This document shows positions 42,814-50,373 of a DNA stretch of 64,000 nucleotides, piece by piece (the stretch's first letter is position 1; each line of letters opens with the position of its first letter). The notes under the pieces were generated by a model. The model saw nothing but the letters and a program-made list of their open reading frames with translations, was not told where the DNA came from and searched no databases. The DNA comes from CBDFNC01 sp965249895 (lineage in GTDB: Bacteria; Pseudomonadota; Gammaproteobacteria; Enterobacterales; CBDFNC01): NCBI GenBank assembly GCA_965249895.1, contig CBDFNC010000005.1, positions 2,666,001 to 2,730,000 of the forward strand. The letters are read 5' to 3'. A program made the translations under genes and the position numbers.

Positions 42814-43209
42814 TTACGCCCATTTTCTCGCAGATAAATATATATAACCTTTGTTAAGGCACTTTATCGATTTTGCATGACCAACTTCGTGATATAGGGT
42901 GTGCTCAAGAACCGCAAAAGTAGCATTGACAGCATCTTCTTCGCTTTCATAAAACTTACCCTTATCGAACGCATAAGCAATTTCATCCATAAAAGCGTAT
43001 GGAATGTGGACTTCATTACGCTCAGGGTCAAATAGCGGACCGTCTTTAGCTCCCAGGATAACCTTTAATTTGAAGGGGAAATCGAAACTATCGTTAAGCA
43101 ATTTAATAAGGGATTCAGTGTATTTGCTTTGTTTAAGCCCTTGCGCCCATTCTTTATCAACCTCGCTTTTAGCATCCAGGTAGATAAGTGTTATTGGCTC
43201 GGCTAACAA
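42814..43209 (-). pseudogene. Zincin-like metallopeptidase remnant (HEVGH)
   Basis: 131 codons from a TTG with no good ribosome binding site. The core reads FPFKLKVILGAKDGPLFDPERNEVHIPYAFMDEIAYAF then EEDAVNATFAVLEHTLYHEVGHA, with the HExxH zinc motif. This resembles DUF4344-type putative metallopeptidases. The family normally continues well past HExxH with a third metal ligand, but here the frame ends 20 residues later at the junction with the LysR remnant. No signal peptide is seen in frame. It is probably an inactive fragment. Confidence 0.6.
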
Positions 43210-43292
43210 AAGCCTTCAGGCTAGTCATCATATTTCCTTACAAATGAAAGTGTTAGGTCTTATATCAGTTTGTCTGGTGCAGAATATGCGAC

Positions 43293-43892
43293 TTAATCTG
43301 GGGTACCATTTCTCTTCGCCTGCTGAGCTTCCAGTTGCAGCAGGATCCGTTCATTTTGCACACTGGTACTCTCTACCAAGGTGGCTGCTGTTTTTAACGC
43401 TGTCGCCATACTGTTCAGTTGTCCGGTTGTAGTGACCAGCAACCTACCACTAGGAGCAATGATTAAAAAATATACCGCGGCCAGGGCGGCAAGCAGTATA
43501 AATACCAGCACCAGGGCTGCTACGATCAAGATCCACTTGGCTTCACTTCCCAGCTGCTCAGCTACTTCCAAGACCGGCTTCCCCGATGATTCAACAGCTG
43601 CAGGAAGCTGCATGACGGACTGATTCATTTCGTTGGCAATCACATCCACTTTACCCAACACCGACACTATATGCTCTCTTTGCTCCTGGGTAAGGTCGGG
43701 GTGAGCGGACAATTGGGATAAGGACTCAGCCAGTTGCTTAGAAGCGTTAGCTACATCACCGGCAGCAGCTTCAATACCATCCATTTCAACACCCACGTTA
43801 ATGGTTATATATGGCTGTGTTTCTGCTTCCTGTCCCACAACTGTAAAAACAGCAAGACCATATATAAGTACAACAAGAAAAATCCGTTTCAT
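43293..43892 (-). CDS. Exported membrane protein with coiled region, unknown function
   Basis: 199 residues from the ATG at 43890-43892, preferred to a TTG six codons earlier. A signal peptide or first helix (MKRIFLVVLIYGLAVFTVVGQ) is followed by a helical periplasmic segment (IEAAAGDVANASKQLAESLSQLSAHPDLTQEQREHIVSVLGKVDVIANEMNQSVMQLPAAVES). One membrane helix (WILIVAALVLVFILLAALAAVYFLI) precedes a second helical stretch. The layout is reminiscent of a chemoreceptor-like HAMP region without signalling domains. No family was recognised. Confidence 0.65.
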   Translation of the reverse strand: MKRIFLVVLIYGLAVFTVVGQEAETQPYITINVGVEMDGIEAAAGDVANASKQLAESLSQLSAHPDLTQEQREHIVSVLGKVDVIANEMNQSVMQLPAAVESSGKPVLEVAEQLGSEAKWILIVAALVLVFILLAALAAVYFLIIAPSGRLLVTTTGQLNSMATALKTAATLVESTSVQNERILLQLEAQQAKRNGTPD

Positions 43893-44114
43893 AAGTCCAT
43901 ACCAGGTCAAATAGATGAAAAACTAAACCATGATAGGGTTTAACTTATTGATAGCAATAGCACGGCTTAATCAAAATAATGAAAAATCGAAACTAGCTTC
44001 CCAACAGGTTGGTTTATAGAACATGACAACCGCTTGATAGCCATTGATGTTTAGTACTATATGCTTATACTTGCGGGCCAATAAATCATCAGTAAAACAT
44101 CTAGGGATAGAGTG

Positions 44115-44942
44115 ATGAGAAAAGTATTAGCGGCAGCACTACTTGCCGCCCCCATAACAGCAACCGCCGCCCCCATAGATTTGGGAGCAGCGGGCGACTA
44201 TACATTACTTGCTGTAGGTGGTGGTGGGACTCACTTAAGTTTAGGTTCTCAAGCGCAAATATTTGGGAATGTAGGTGGCCGTAACAATGTTAACGCAGAT
44301 GGAACAGTTAAAATTCACGGCAATGAAGATCGCGGAAAGCTGGCTGCAACATCTATAGCCGTAACCGATGGCGCTAAAAATCTACTAAGTGGCTCACAGT
44401 GGAATAATATTATTCAAGATATGGTCGATGCTTCCCAAAAAGCAGCTAGCTCTCCTGGTGAAGACAGAGGTGCAATCACCACTACCACAACCTTACTTGC
44501 AAAATCAGGGCAAATGTCAGTATTTAACGTAAACGGAGAAATTAACCTCGCCACAGGTGAGTCGTTAACTCTTAAAGGCGAAGCCGATGACCAATTTGTC
44601 GTTAACGTCACTGGCAACTTCAAGTTCGGTTCAGGCGTATCTCTGAACTTAGACGGAATATTCGCGCATAACGTGCTGTTTAACTTCACTGGCGGTAGTT
44701 CATTCGAGACAGGTGGTTCCAAATTAAGCGGTACCTTCTTGGCGCCTGAAATGAGCATGAATATTGGTGACGGTGCAACTTTAGAGCAGGTTCGATTTCT
44801 AGGCCGCACTATAGATGCCAACGTTCAAGATGTGCGTGGCATCACGCCACCACCGGTAAGTGTGCCTGAGCCAGTAAACTTCGCTATGTTTGGTATTGCT
44901 ATGGCGGGCCTATTGCTAGCTCGTCGTAAAACAAAGCAATAA
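44115..44942 (+). CDS. PEP-CTERM protein with choice-of-anchor A-like domain
   Basis: 275 residues from the ATG at 44115. A signal peptide (to about residue 19, TATA-AP) precedes a beta-rich domain: IDLGAAGDYTLLAVGGGGTHLSLGSQAQIFGNVGG...TVKIHGN, later LTLKGEADDQFVVNVTGNFKFGSGVSLNLDGIFAHNVLFNFTGGSSFETGGSKLSGTFLAPEMSMNIGDGA. This pattern fits choice-of-anchor A or ice-binding-like repeats of surface proteins. The C-terminus has VPEP, a hydrophobic helix and ARRK, the PEP-CTERM sorting signal processed by an exosortase. No exosortase is in the window. A terminator follows 17 bp downstream. Confidence 0.85.
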   Translation: MRKVLAAALLAAPITATAAPIDLGAAGDYTLLAVGGGGTHLSLGSQAQIFGNVGGRNNVNADGTVKIHGNEDRGKLAATSIAVTDGAKNLLSGSQWNNIIQDMVDASQKAASSPGEDRGAITTTTTLLAKSGQMSVFNVNGEINLATGESLTLKGEADDQFVVNVTGNFKFGSGVSLNLDGIFAHNVLFNFTGGSSFETGGSKLSGTFLAPEMSMNIGDGATLEQVRFLGRTIDANVQDVRGITPPPVSVPEPVNFAMFGIAMAGLLLARRKTKQ

Positions 44943-44958
44943 GTAGTCTGACTAACAA

Positions 44959-44982
44959 GAAAACCACCTCAGGGTGGTTTTC
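44959..44982 (+). terminator. Intrinsic terminator of the PEP-CTERM gene
   Basis: GAAAACCACC (44959-44968) pairs perfectly with GGTGGTTTTC (44973-44982) over a 4-nt loop. The A-rich and T-rich flanks make it a plausible bidirectional terminator. Confidence 0.8.
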
Positions 44983-45096
44983 CGGATTTTGCTCCCCCAG
45001 CTTATCAAGCTGGCCTGCCATTTCCTTACAAAATAGCCACACAAAATTACAAATTATCCCTCAATAAATTGTTAACTTAGACAAGTGCCTTTCGTT

Positions 45097-45200
45097 GCTT
45101 GCTTGCTTTCATCAGCGAGTCGCAAGCAAGCCTCAAAAGGCGCGTTCTGGTAACTTCGGTTACCAGAGAAGGCTGTTCGTTTTATTAACAGGGACGTTTT
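45097..45200 (+). ncRNA. Candidate structured RNA with UUCG hairpin
   Basis: Two consecutive perfect hairpins are seen: GCTTGCTTGC (45097-45106) with GCAAGCAAGC (45122-45131), and CTGGTAAC-TTCG-GTTACCAG (45147-45166) with a stable UUCG loop. A small stem CTGTT/AACAG followed by GGACG and eight T residues (to about 45200) could end a transcript. This could be a small RNA or the leader of the GGDEF gene 200 bp downstream. No known family was matched; strand and ends are tentative. Confidence 0.35.
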
Positions 45201-45396
45201 TTTTAACGAATAGAATGACCAATGCTTAACCCACCAACCCAGTCCACAATTGAAATCGCCAACCCTTCAAATATTTGAACGTTCAGGGTCTAAAGCTAAA
45301 TATTAACGAAGACACTCGTTCACATAATGTTAACTTTGCCATTAACCTTGTTCGTCATAAAGCCTATAATTGGAAACTAGGTTAAGAGGGTTTTCT

Positions 45397-46266
45397 ATGG
45401 CACCAGCCAAGCAAAAATACCAAATACTATTAAAACAGCACCTTTTTATCTGGATTCCTGGCCTGTTGGCTATCGTCGCCATATTGTTGCTAACTCCTGT
45501 TGATCCATTTGACATCGTCGCCGAGATTGTTTTTCTGTTAGCCAGTCTGAGTGTCATCCTAGAAATGTCACGACTTAAGCTGGGCTGGCGCTTAATAATT
45601 GGCTGGTTTATGGTCGCAACTTCATTATTGTTGGATCTAGCCGATGAACTGCCTCTCGACAGCGCCACCCTGCAATTGATCGATGACATTGAAGAGGTGT
45701 TCAGGTTTGGTTTTCTGCTACTTTGCGTCAGCTTTATCGCCATTTTGTTTGAAAATAAAACACTAATTAGTAATCTGAAAATGGAGATAATACAAAAACG
45801 TCGCCTGGAGCGAAAACTACAAATAGCTGCCAGTCAAGATCCACTTACAGGCTTAGCCAACAGGCGCGCTTTTTTCGAGCGTTTTGATAAAGAATGCCAT
45901 CACAATCCCTACCTCATCTATTTTGATTTGGATAACTTTAAGCAGGTCAACGACCTATATGGTCACGGCAAGGGCGACGAAGTATTACAAAAAATAGCAA
46001 CTGCGATGAAACAGGTGCTGGACGAGGATAGCTTCGGTTTTCGCCTGGGTGGGGACGAATTTGTGATCCTAAGTAACAACCAAGATCCTCACAAGATCAT
46101 AGAAGATCTGGAGAATGTCTTGCACCCCGTTTTTACCCCGTATCAAATGGGGTTCAGCACTGGAGTCATTAAAGCGGAACATGGCGATCTGGCAGATGAC
46201 CTGCTAAACCGGGCCGACTGTAAAATGTACCAGGATAAAAAAGGCAAAACCCGCGCCAGAGGTTAA
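45397..46266 (+). CDS. Diguanylate cyclase (GGDEF)
   Basis: 289 residues from the ATG at 45397, with AAGAGG eight bases upstream; a TTG further upstream is rejected. Four or so membrane helices lie in the first 115 residues (HLFIWIPGLLAIVAILLLTP, IVAEIVFLLASLSVIL and others). A coiled coil (NLKMEIIQKRRLERKLQIAASQDPLTGLANRRAFF) precedes the GGDEF domain, with FDLDNFKQVNDLYGHGKGDEVL and active-site RLGGDEFVIL. It makes cyclic di-GMP from GTP. The inhibitory RxxD site expected five residues before GGDEF is absent (DEDS occupies it), so product inhibition may be lost. The c-di-GMP product could feed the riboswitches at 5.2 and 6.6 kb. Confidence 0.93.
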   Translation: MAPAKQKYQILLKQHLFIWIPGLLAIVAILLLTPVDPFDIVAEIVFLLASLSVILEMSRLKLGWRLIIGWFMVATSLLLDLADELPLDSATLQLIDDIEEVFRFGFLLLCVSFIAILFENKTLISNLKMEIIQKRRLERKLQIAASQDPLTGLANRRAFFERFDKECHHNPYLIYFDLDNFKQVNDLYGHGKGDEVLQKIATAMKQVLDEDSFGFRLGGDEFVILSNNQDPHKIIEDLENVLHPVFTPYQMGFSTGVIKAEHGDLADDLLNRADCKMYQDKKGKTRARG

Positions 46267-47159
46267 CCTGGCTTTTCCATCGGCTGAGCAACATCCTGCC
46301 GATCTCCCTTATGCCGCTGGCTAATATACACACCGACAAAAATAACGGCTATCGCCAACCACTGATGCAGCTGCAAATATTCATCCAAAATCAGCATAGA
46401 TAGGAACAAGCTGAACACAGGGATCAGATTGGAGAATGCCGCCGCTTTTAACACCGAGACTTTTTGCACCGCATGGTTATATAAGCCATAAGCACCCAAA
46501 GTAACCACCACACTCAGATAAACAATGCTGGCAATACCTGACCAGTGGTGAGTTTCAGGAAACGGATTTACAAACAAAAAGGGTGCAAAGAACAGAGTGC
46601 CCGACAAACCCTGCAGGCCAATTAAGCTAATCGGAGAATATCGGGGAGAAAGCTTTTTCAGACAGACAGTATAGAAAGCCGCACAAAACATAGCACCTAT
46701 TTCCAGCATATTGCCAAGCAAAGGATTAGAGGCGTGCTCATTGACCGGAGAAACCAGAGAAAGGGAGATACTGCCTAGAATGCAAAAACCAAAACCCAAT
46801 ACGATATAACGGGAAATACGTTCTTTTAAGATAAAGTAGGCCAGTATAGCTACAAAAATTGGCAGGCAGGATGCCAATACCCCAGCCTGAGCCGCCGAGG
46901 TGTATTTAAGGGCGTGTCCTTCCAGCAGAAAGTAAAAGCAGGGCTCCGCCAGCGACATGCAAAGCAGAAACTTCCAGTCACCCTTTTGATAATTAAAGAT
47001 TCTGGTCCAGCGCCACAATAATAAACAACAAACCAGAGTCAGCAGCATGCGGAAAAAAATCACGAACTCCGGATCGTAAATCTGTACTGTGTATTTTAAA
47101 GCAATAAAAGAGCTTCCCCACAGTAGCATAGCTATCACCAAACTAAGGTTTGCCGGCAT
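46263..47159 (-). CDS. EamA family transporter (third copy)
   Basis: 298 residues, ten membrane helices in two EamA repeats. Examples are LSLVIAMLLWGSSFIALKYTVQIYDPEFVIFFRMLLTLVCCLLLW and IVYLSVVVTLGAYGLYNHAVQKVSVLKAAAFSNLIPVFSLFLSMLILDEYLQLHQWLAIAVIFVGVYI. The N-terminal WGSSFIALK and the ASLIPVF-like motif near the end are typical. An exporter of unknown substrate. Its stop codon region overlaps that of the convergent GGDEF gene by four bases. Confidence 0.88.
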   Translation of the reverse strand: MPANLSLVIAMLLWGSSFIALKYTVQIYDPEFVIFFRMLLTLVCCLLLWRWTRIFNYQKGDWKFLLCMSLAEPCFYFLLEGHALKYTSAAQAGVLASCLPIFVAILAYFILKERISRYIVLGFGFCILGSISLSLVSPVNEHASNPLLGNMLEIGAMFCAAFYTVCLKKLSPRYSPISLIGLQGLSGTLFFAPFLFVNPFPETHHWSGIASIVYLSVVVTLGAYGLYNHAVQKVSVLKAAAFSNLIPVFSLFLSMLILDEYLQLHQWLAIAVIFVGVYISQRHKGDRQDVAQPMEKPG

Positions 47160-47178
47160 CTATATCTTTCCTTGATTT

Positions 47179-47427
47179 AGCTATCTGATGTCCGTCCTGA
47201 AACCCTGTTCTGTCATTCTCGCGTCGGCGGTGGTACGACATTTCGGTCCAGCGGCTTTACCGTGATCTCGGAGTACGCTAAAAGCCACTGGATTTCCAGG
47301 CAAGCTGAAAATGACATGGATCGTTGTGATAATAACGACTAACTTTTAGCCACGGAGAAGCTACAAATTTTCGGTACTAAGAATAAAGCCGAAGAACAAA
47401 AATATGAGCATCAGGACGAGCACTCAC
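47179..47427. repeat. MITE-like dispersed repeat, copy 2
   Basis: The left end carries AGCTATCTGATGTCCGTCC then TGAAAC (47179-47203) and the right end is CATCAGGACGAGCACT, an imperfect inverted copy. The body aligns with 19330-19568 over most of its length. It lies between the EamA gene start and the end of miaE and has no coding potential. Confidence 0.65.
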
Positions 47428-47437
47428 AAAAACTCGA

Positions 47438-48190
47438 TTAAACTGGTAGCCCGCTATGAAATTTAAAATCCTTATCCGGTGATGAAATCAGCTCTGCTTC
47501 AACCTGACCGATTAACGTCACTCTGTCGCTAATATCCTCATCGCTTATTGACTGTGCCAGAGTTAAATAGTCCTGATAGTGCCTTGCTTCAGAGCGTAAT
47601 AGAGAAACATAGAATTTGTTTAATTCATCGTCCAAATGAGGCGCCAGTTTGGCAAATCGTTCACATGAACGAGCTTCTATATAGGCACCACAGATAAGCT
47701 TATCAATCAGGGCTTGCGGCTCATAAGTTCGCACCTTTTTCATCAACCCTTTGGCATACCTGGCAGACGGGACATTCACATAGGGGATCTGTCGTTTGTG
47801 CATGATTTCAAGCACCTGATAGAAGTGATGTAGCTCTTCTTTAATAAGCAATACCATCTTATCCACCAGATCCTGACCATATAGCGAGTCACTTTTTGGC
47901 ACGATAGCCTTGGATAAATTGTTCTTTTTAGCTAAAGACTCAAAGTCGCCTTGCTTGCGATAAATAAAATCTTCGTAAGGCCTGAGCCAGACTAACAGCG
48001 CTTCACTGCTGGATTGGTCGGTGGCATATTTGCGCATCAACAGCATGGCAGTCTGCGCCGCTTTTAATTCACAAGTCATATGATCGGTTAATAACAGGGG
48101 TAGATGTTCAGGCTGTTTCGCCTTTTCTATCCAGCTATCCGGAGTTTCACATTTCAGGAATTGGTATATTGGGGCCAGTAATTCTTGCAT
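47438..48190 (-). CDS. miaE: tRNA-(ms[2]io[6]A)-hydroxylase
   Basis: 250 residues. The diiron ligands are visible in the ferritin-like helices: MTCELKAAQTAML, LIKEELHHFYQVLEIM, GAYIEARSCERFAKLAP and LLRSEARHYQDYL, in the E...EExxH...E...ExxH pattern of MiaE. The enzyme hydroxylates the isopentenyl group of ms2i6A at position 37 of tRNAs reading U-starting codons, using oxygen. It is a monocistronic gene; repeat copy 2 lies just past its 3' end. Confidence 0.93.
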   Translation of the reverse strand: MQELLAPIYQFLKCETPDSWIEKAKQPEHLPLLLTDHMTCELKAAQTAMLLMRKYATDQSSSEALLVWLRPYEDFIYRKQGDFESLAKKNNLSKAIVPKSDSLYGQDLVDKMVLLIKEELHHFYQVLEIMHKRQIPYVNVPSARYAKGLMKKVRTYEPQALIDKLICGAYIEARSCERFAKLAPHLDDELNKFYVSLLRSEARHYQDYLTLAQSISDEDISDRVTLIGQVEAELISSPDKDFKFHSGLPV

Positions 48191-48256
48191 CTTACTTTGC
48201 TGTCACCTATTTGAGCGGTCGCCAAGACTAGCACGGATCTACAGCTAAATATAAGC

Positions 48257-48889
48257 CTAAATTAAGCTGTGCTCTATGGCATATTTCGCTAACTCAGCGA
48301 CAGAGTTTAGCTCCAGCTTATGCTTGATATTTTGTCTGTGGGTTTCCACAGTACGCACACTCAGGTTGAGCTCTGCCGCTATCTGTTTGCTGGTATTTCC
48401 CAGCGCCAACATACGCAGAACCGTTTCTTCCCTGCGGCTTAAAGCGCGTGTTTTACCACCTGCCGAAACAGCCTCTGCCTGACTGAACAGTGTTTTAGCC
48501 ACAGCCTGACAAAAATAGGTGCCCCCTTGATTCACCGTTTCTATGGCTTTGACCATTTCATCGGCGGAAACATCTTTCAAGATGTAACCTAAGGCGCCCG
48601 ACTGCATAACCTGGACAATATATTCCCGGTTATCATGCATGGTTAGCATCAGCACTTTGCTCTCGGGAAGCTGCTGCTTAAACTGTCGCGTGGCTTCCAA
48701 CCCATTCATAACAGGCATACTGACATCCATTAACACCACATCTGGAGCTAGCTTTTTCGCTTGCTCAAGAGCCTCAAGGCCAGTGCTGGCGGTGCCAACT
48801 ACCTCAATACCGGCTTCGCTCTCCAGCCGGGCGACAAACCCTTCCAGTACCACTTTATGGTCATCAACCAATAAAACTGAAATACTCAT
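48257..48889 (-). CDS. NarL/FixJ-family response regulator
   Basis: 210 residues. Receiver domain: VLLVDDHKVVLEGF, VVLMDVSMPVMNGLEA (phosphoacceptor Asp), VLMLTMHDNREYI and GYILKDVSADEM (conserved Lys). The C-terminal LuxR-type helix-turn-helix is LSRREETVLRMLALGNTSKQIAAELNLSVRTVETHRQNIKHKL. It lies 14 bp after the sensor kinase gene and is certainly its partner. The pair is downstream of the TRAP transporter genes and probably controls them. Confidence 0.95.
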   Translation of the reverse strand: MSISVLLVDDHKVVLEGFVARLESEAGIEVVGTASTGLEALEQAKKLAPDVVLMDVSMPVMNGLEATRQFKQQLPESKVLMLTMHDNREYIVQVMQSGALGYILKDVSADEMVKAIETVNQGGTYFCQAVAKTLFSQAEAVSAGGKTRALSRREETVLRMLALGNTSKQIAAELNLSVRTVETHRQNIKHKLELNSVAELAKYAIEHSLI

Positions 48890-48903
48890 ATCATTTCCCT
48901 CGA

Positions 48904-50253
48904 CTAGGTTAGGGTTAGCTCTACCCTTAACTGGGCGCCTTTGGCTGATTCAGACTCGATGCTTAAAGAGCCACCGATAAACTCCACTCGCTCGCGGATG
49001 TTACGCAGGCCAATACCCCGCCCGACCAGGGCTTCCTTCACCGAAAAGCCGACGCCATTATCTACAATTGTCAGGCACATGCCAGATCCTTTTAGCTCTA
49101 AATTTACATCTACCCGAGTCGCTTCCGCATGTTTTTCAATATTACTCAGTGCTTCCTGCACAATACGATACAAGGTGGTGGAGATATCCGCCGACAGCCC
49201 CATATCGATACGACCGATCTGACTGTTAATAACCAGCCCGGTATCTTCACTAAAGTCTGACAATAAACCATCCAGCGCCGCCTTTAAACCAATATCATCC
49301 AGGGTACTCGGACGCAGGTTATGGGAAATGCGCCGCACCTCCTGTATGGCTTCCACCAGGGCATGTTCACTGCGATTAATATGCTCCTGCGCCTTATTAT
49401 CCTGATAACGGTTTATACACTTACTCAGTAGCTCCAGACGGCATTTCACCGACACCAGCAACTGATTAATGCTGTCATGCAGCTCTCTGGATAAGCGCTT
49501 TTTCTCCTCTTCCTGGATCAGCACGGTTTTATGGGCAAGCTCTTTCAGGTTTTCATCGGCCACCCTGTGTTCATGCAGGTTGATCACCAATGTCAGTAAA
49601 ATAATAACCACTATGGTGACAGACAAGACAGTCGCTATGGTGACGAAGGTATTGTTAATATTGCGACTCACATCCTCTTCGACTTTAGCCACTTGCTGGC
49701 GGACATCTTCGATATAAAGACCCGTACCGATCATCCACCGCCACTTAGGCAGCCACTCACTATAGCTGAGCTTGGGCACTATCTCTCCGGTGGACGGCTT
49801 CTGCCACAGGTAATGATGGAATCCACCACCACTTTGTGATTTTTTCAATAATGATTGGATCAGATAATTGCCGTTACTGTCCTGCAAGTTGATCAGGTTC
49901 TCCCCCACCAGGTCAGGCAACACAGGATGCACCAGGTTGGTGCCGAATTCGTCATAGACAAAGAAATAACCATCCTGACCGTAGCTAAGCTCGCTTAAGA
50001 TGGCTTTGACTTCTCGCTGCGCCGTTTCATCATAAGCCGGTGCATTGGCATAAATATGGTCGATAGACTTGATGGCCAGGCTGATATAGTCCTTGAGCGC
50101 CTGCTCCTTGGCCGCTATCAGGCTATTTTCGAAGGTTTTGGTTTCCCGCTCACCAAGATCCCTGACCTGATGGACATAGATCCAACCGGTACTAATAGAG
50201 ACTAAAACCAGGGGAAGTAAAGCCAATAAGATCAGCTTAAATTTTAACGACAC
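48904..50253 (-). CDS. Cache-domain sensor histidine kinase (HisKA_3 type)
   Basis: 449 residues, GTG start. A helix at residues 5-25 is followed by a periplasmic single-Cache domain (about 35-190): FFVYDEFGTNLVHPVLPDLVGENLINLQDSNGNYLIQ and KLSYSEWLPKWRWMIGTGLYIEDV. A second helix (NTFVTIATVLSVTIVVIILLTLV) precedes the HisKA_3 dimerisation helix with RLSRELHDSINQLLVSVK (phosphoacceptor His). The ATPase domain reads YRIVQEALSNIEKHAEAT and DNGVGF...GIGLRNIRERVEFIGG. Cache_2 sensors of this type commonly detect small carboxylates. Given the adjoining TRAP transporter, it likely senses that substrate, which is inference. Confidence 0.92.
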   Translation of the reverse strand: MSLKFKLILLALLPLVLVSISTGWIYVHQVRDLGERETKTFENSLIAAKEQALKDYISLAIKSIDHIYANAPAYDETAQREVKAILSELSYGQDGYFFVYDEFGTNLVHPVLPDLVGENLINLQDSNGNYLIQSLLKKSQSGGGFHHYLWQKPSTGEIVPKLSYSEWLPKWRWMIGTGLYIEDVRQQVAKVEEDVSRNINNTFVTIATVLSVTIVVIILLTLVINLHEHRVADENLKELAHKTVLIQEEEKKRLSRELHDSINQLLVSVKCRLELLSKCINRYQDNKAQEHINRSEHALVEAIQEVRRISHNLRPSTLDDIGLKAALDGLLSDFSEDTGLVINSQIGRIDMGLSADISTTLYRIVQEALSNIEKHAEATRVDVNLELKGSGMCLTIVDNGVGFSVKEALVGRGIGLRNIRERVEFIGGSLSIESESAKGAQLRVELTLT

Positions 50254-50276
50254 TGTTTTACCTATCGTCGGAAAAG

Positions 50277-50300
50277 AAGAGGGCTGTCACCAGCCCTCTT
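50277..50300 (-). terminator. Intrinsic terminator after dctM
   Basis: AAGAGGGCTG (50277-50286) pairs perfectly with CAGCCCTCTT (50291-50300) around a TCAC loop. On the minus strand it is followed by a T-rich stretch (CTTTTCC). It separates the TRAP operon from the downstream kinase/regulator pair and may allow partial read-through. Confidence 0.75.
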
Positions 50301-50373
50301 GTATTTAACTATTCAGAAACCCGCAACTATTAACATAAATAGCATAGGTTTATCGTTTAATAATTATCCCTTA

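Larger units (their letters stand above)
44943..45396. other. Intergenic region with terminator and structured hairpins
   Basis: About 450 bp between the PEP-CTERM gene and the diguanylate cyclase gene. It contains the terminator at 44959-44982 and two strong adjacent hairpins at 45097-45166 (separate entry). There is a T-rich stretch at about 45190-45200, and AT-rich sequence before the GGDEF gene. No coding frame is convincing. Confidence 0.5.
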
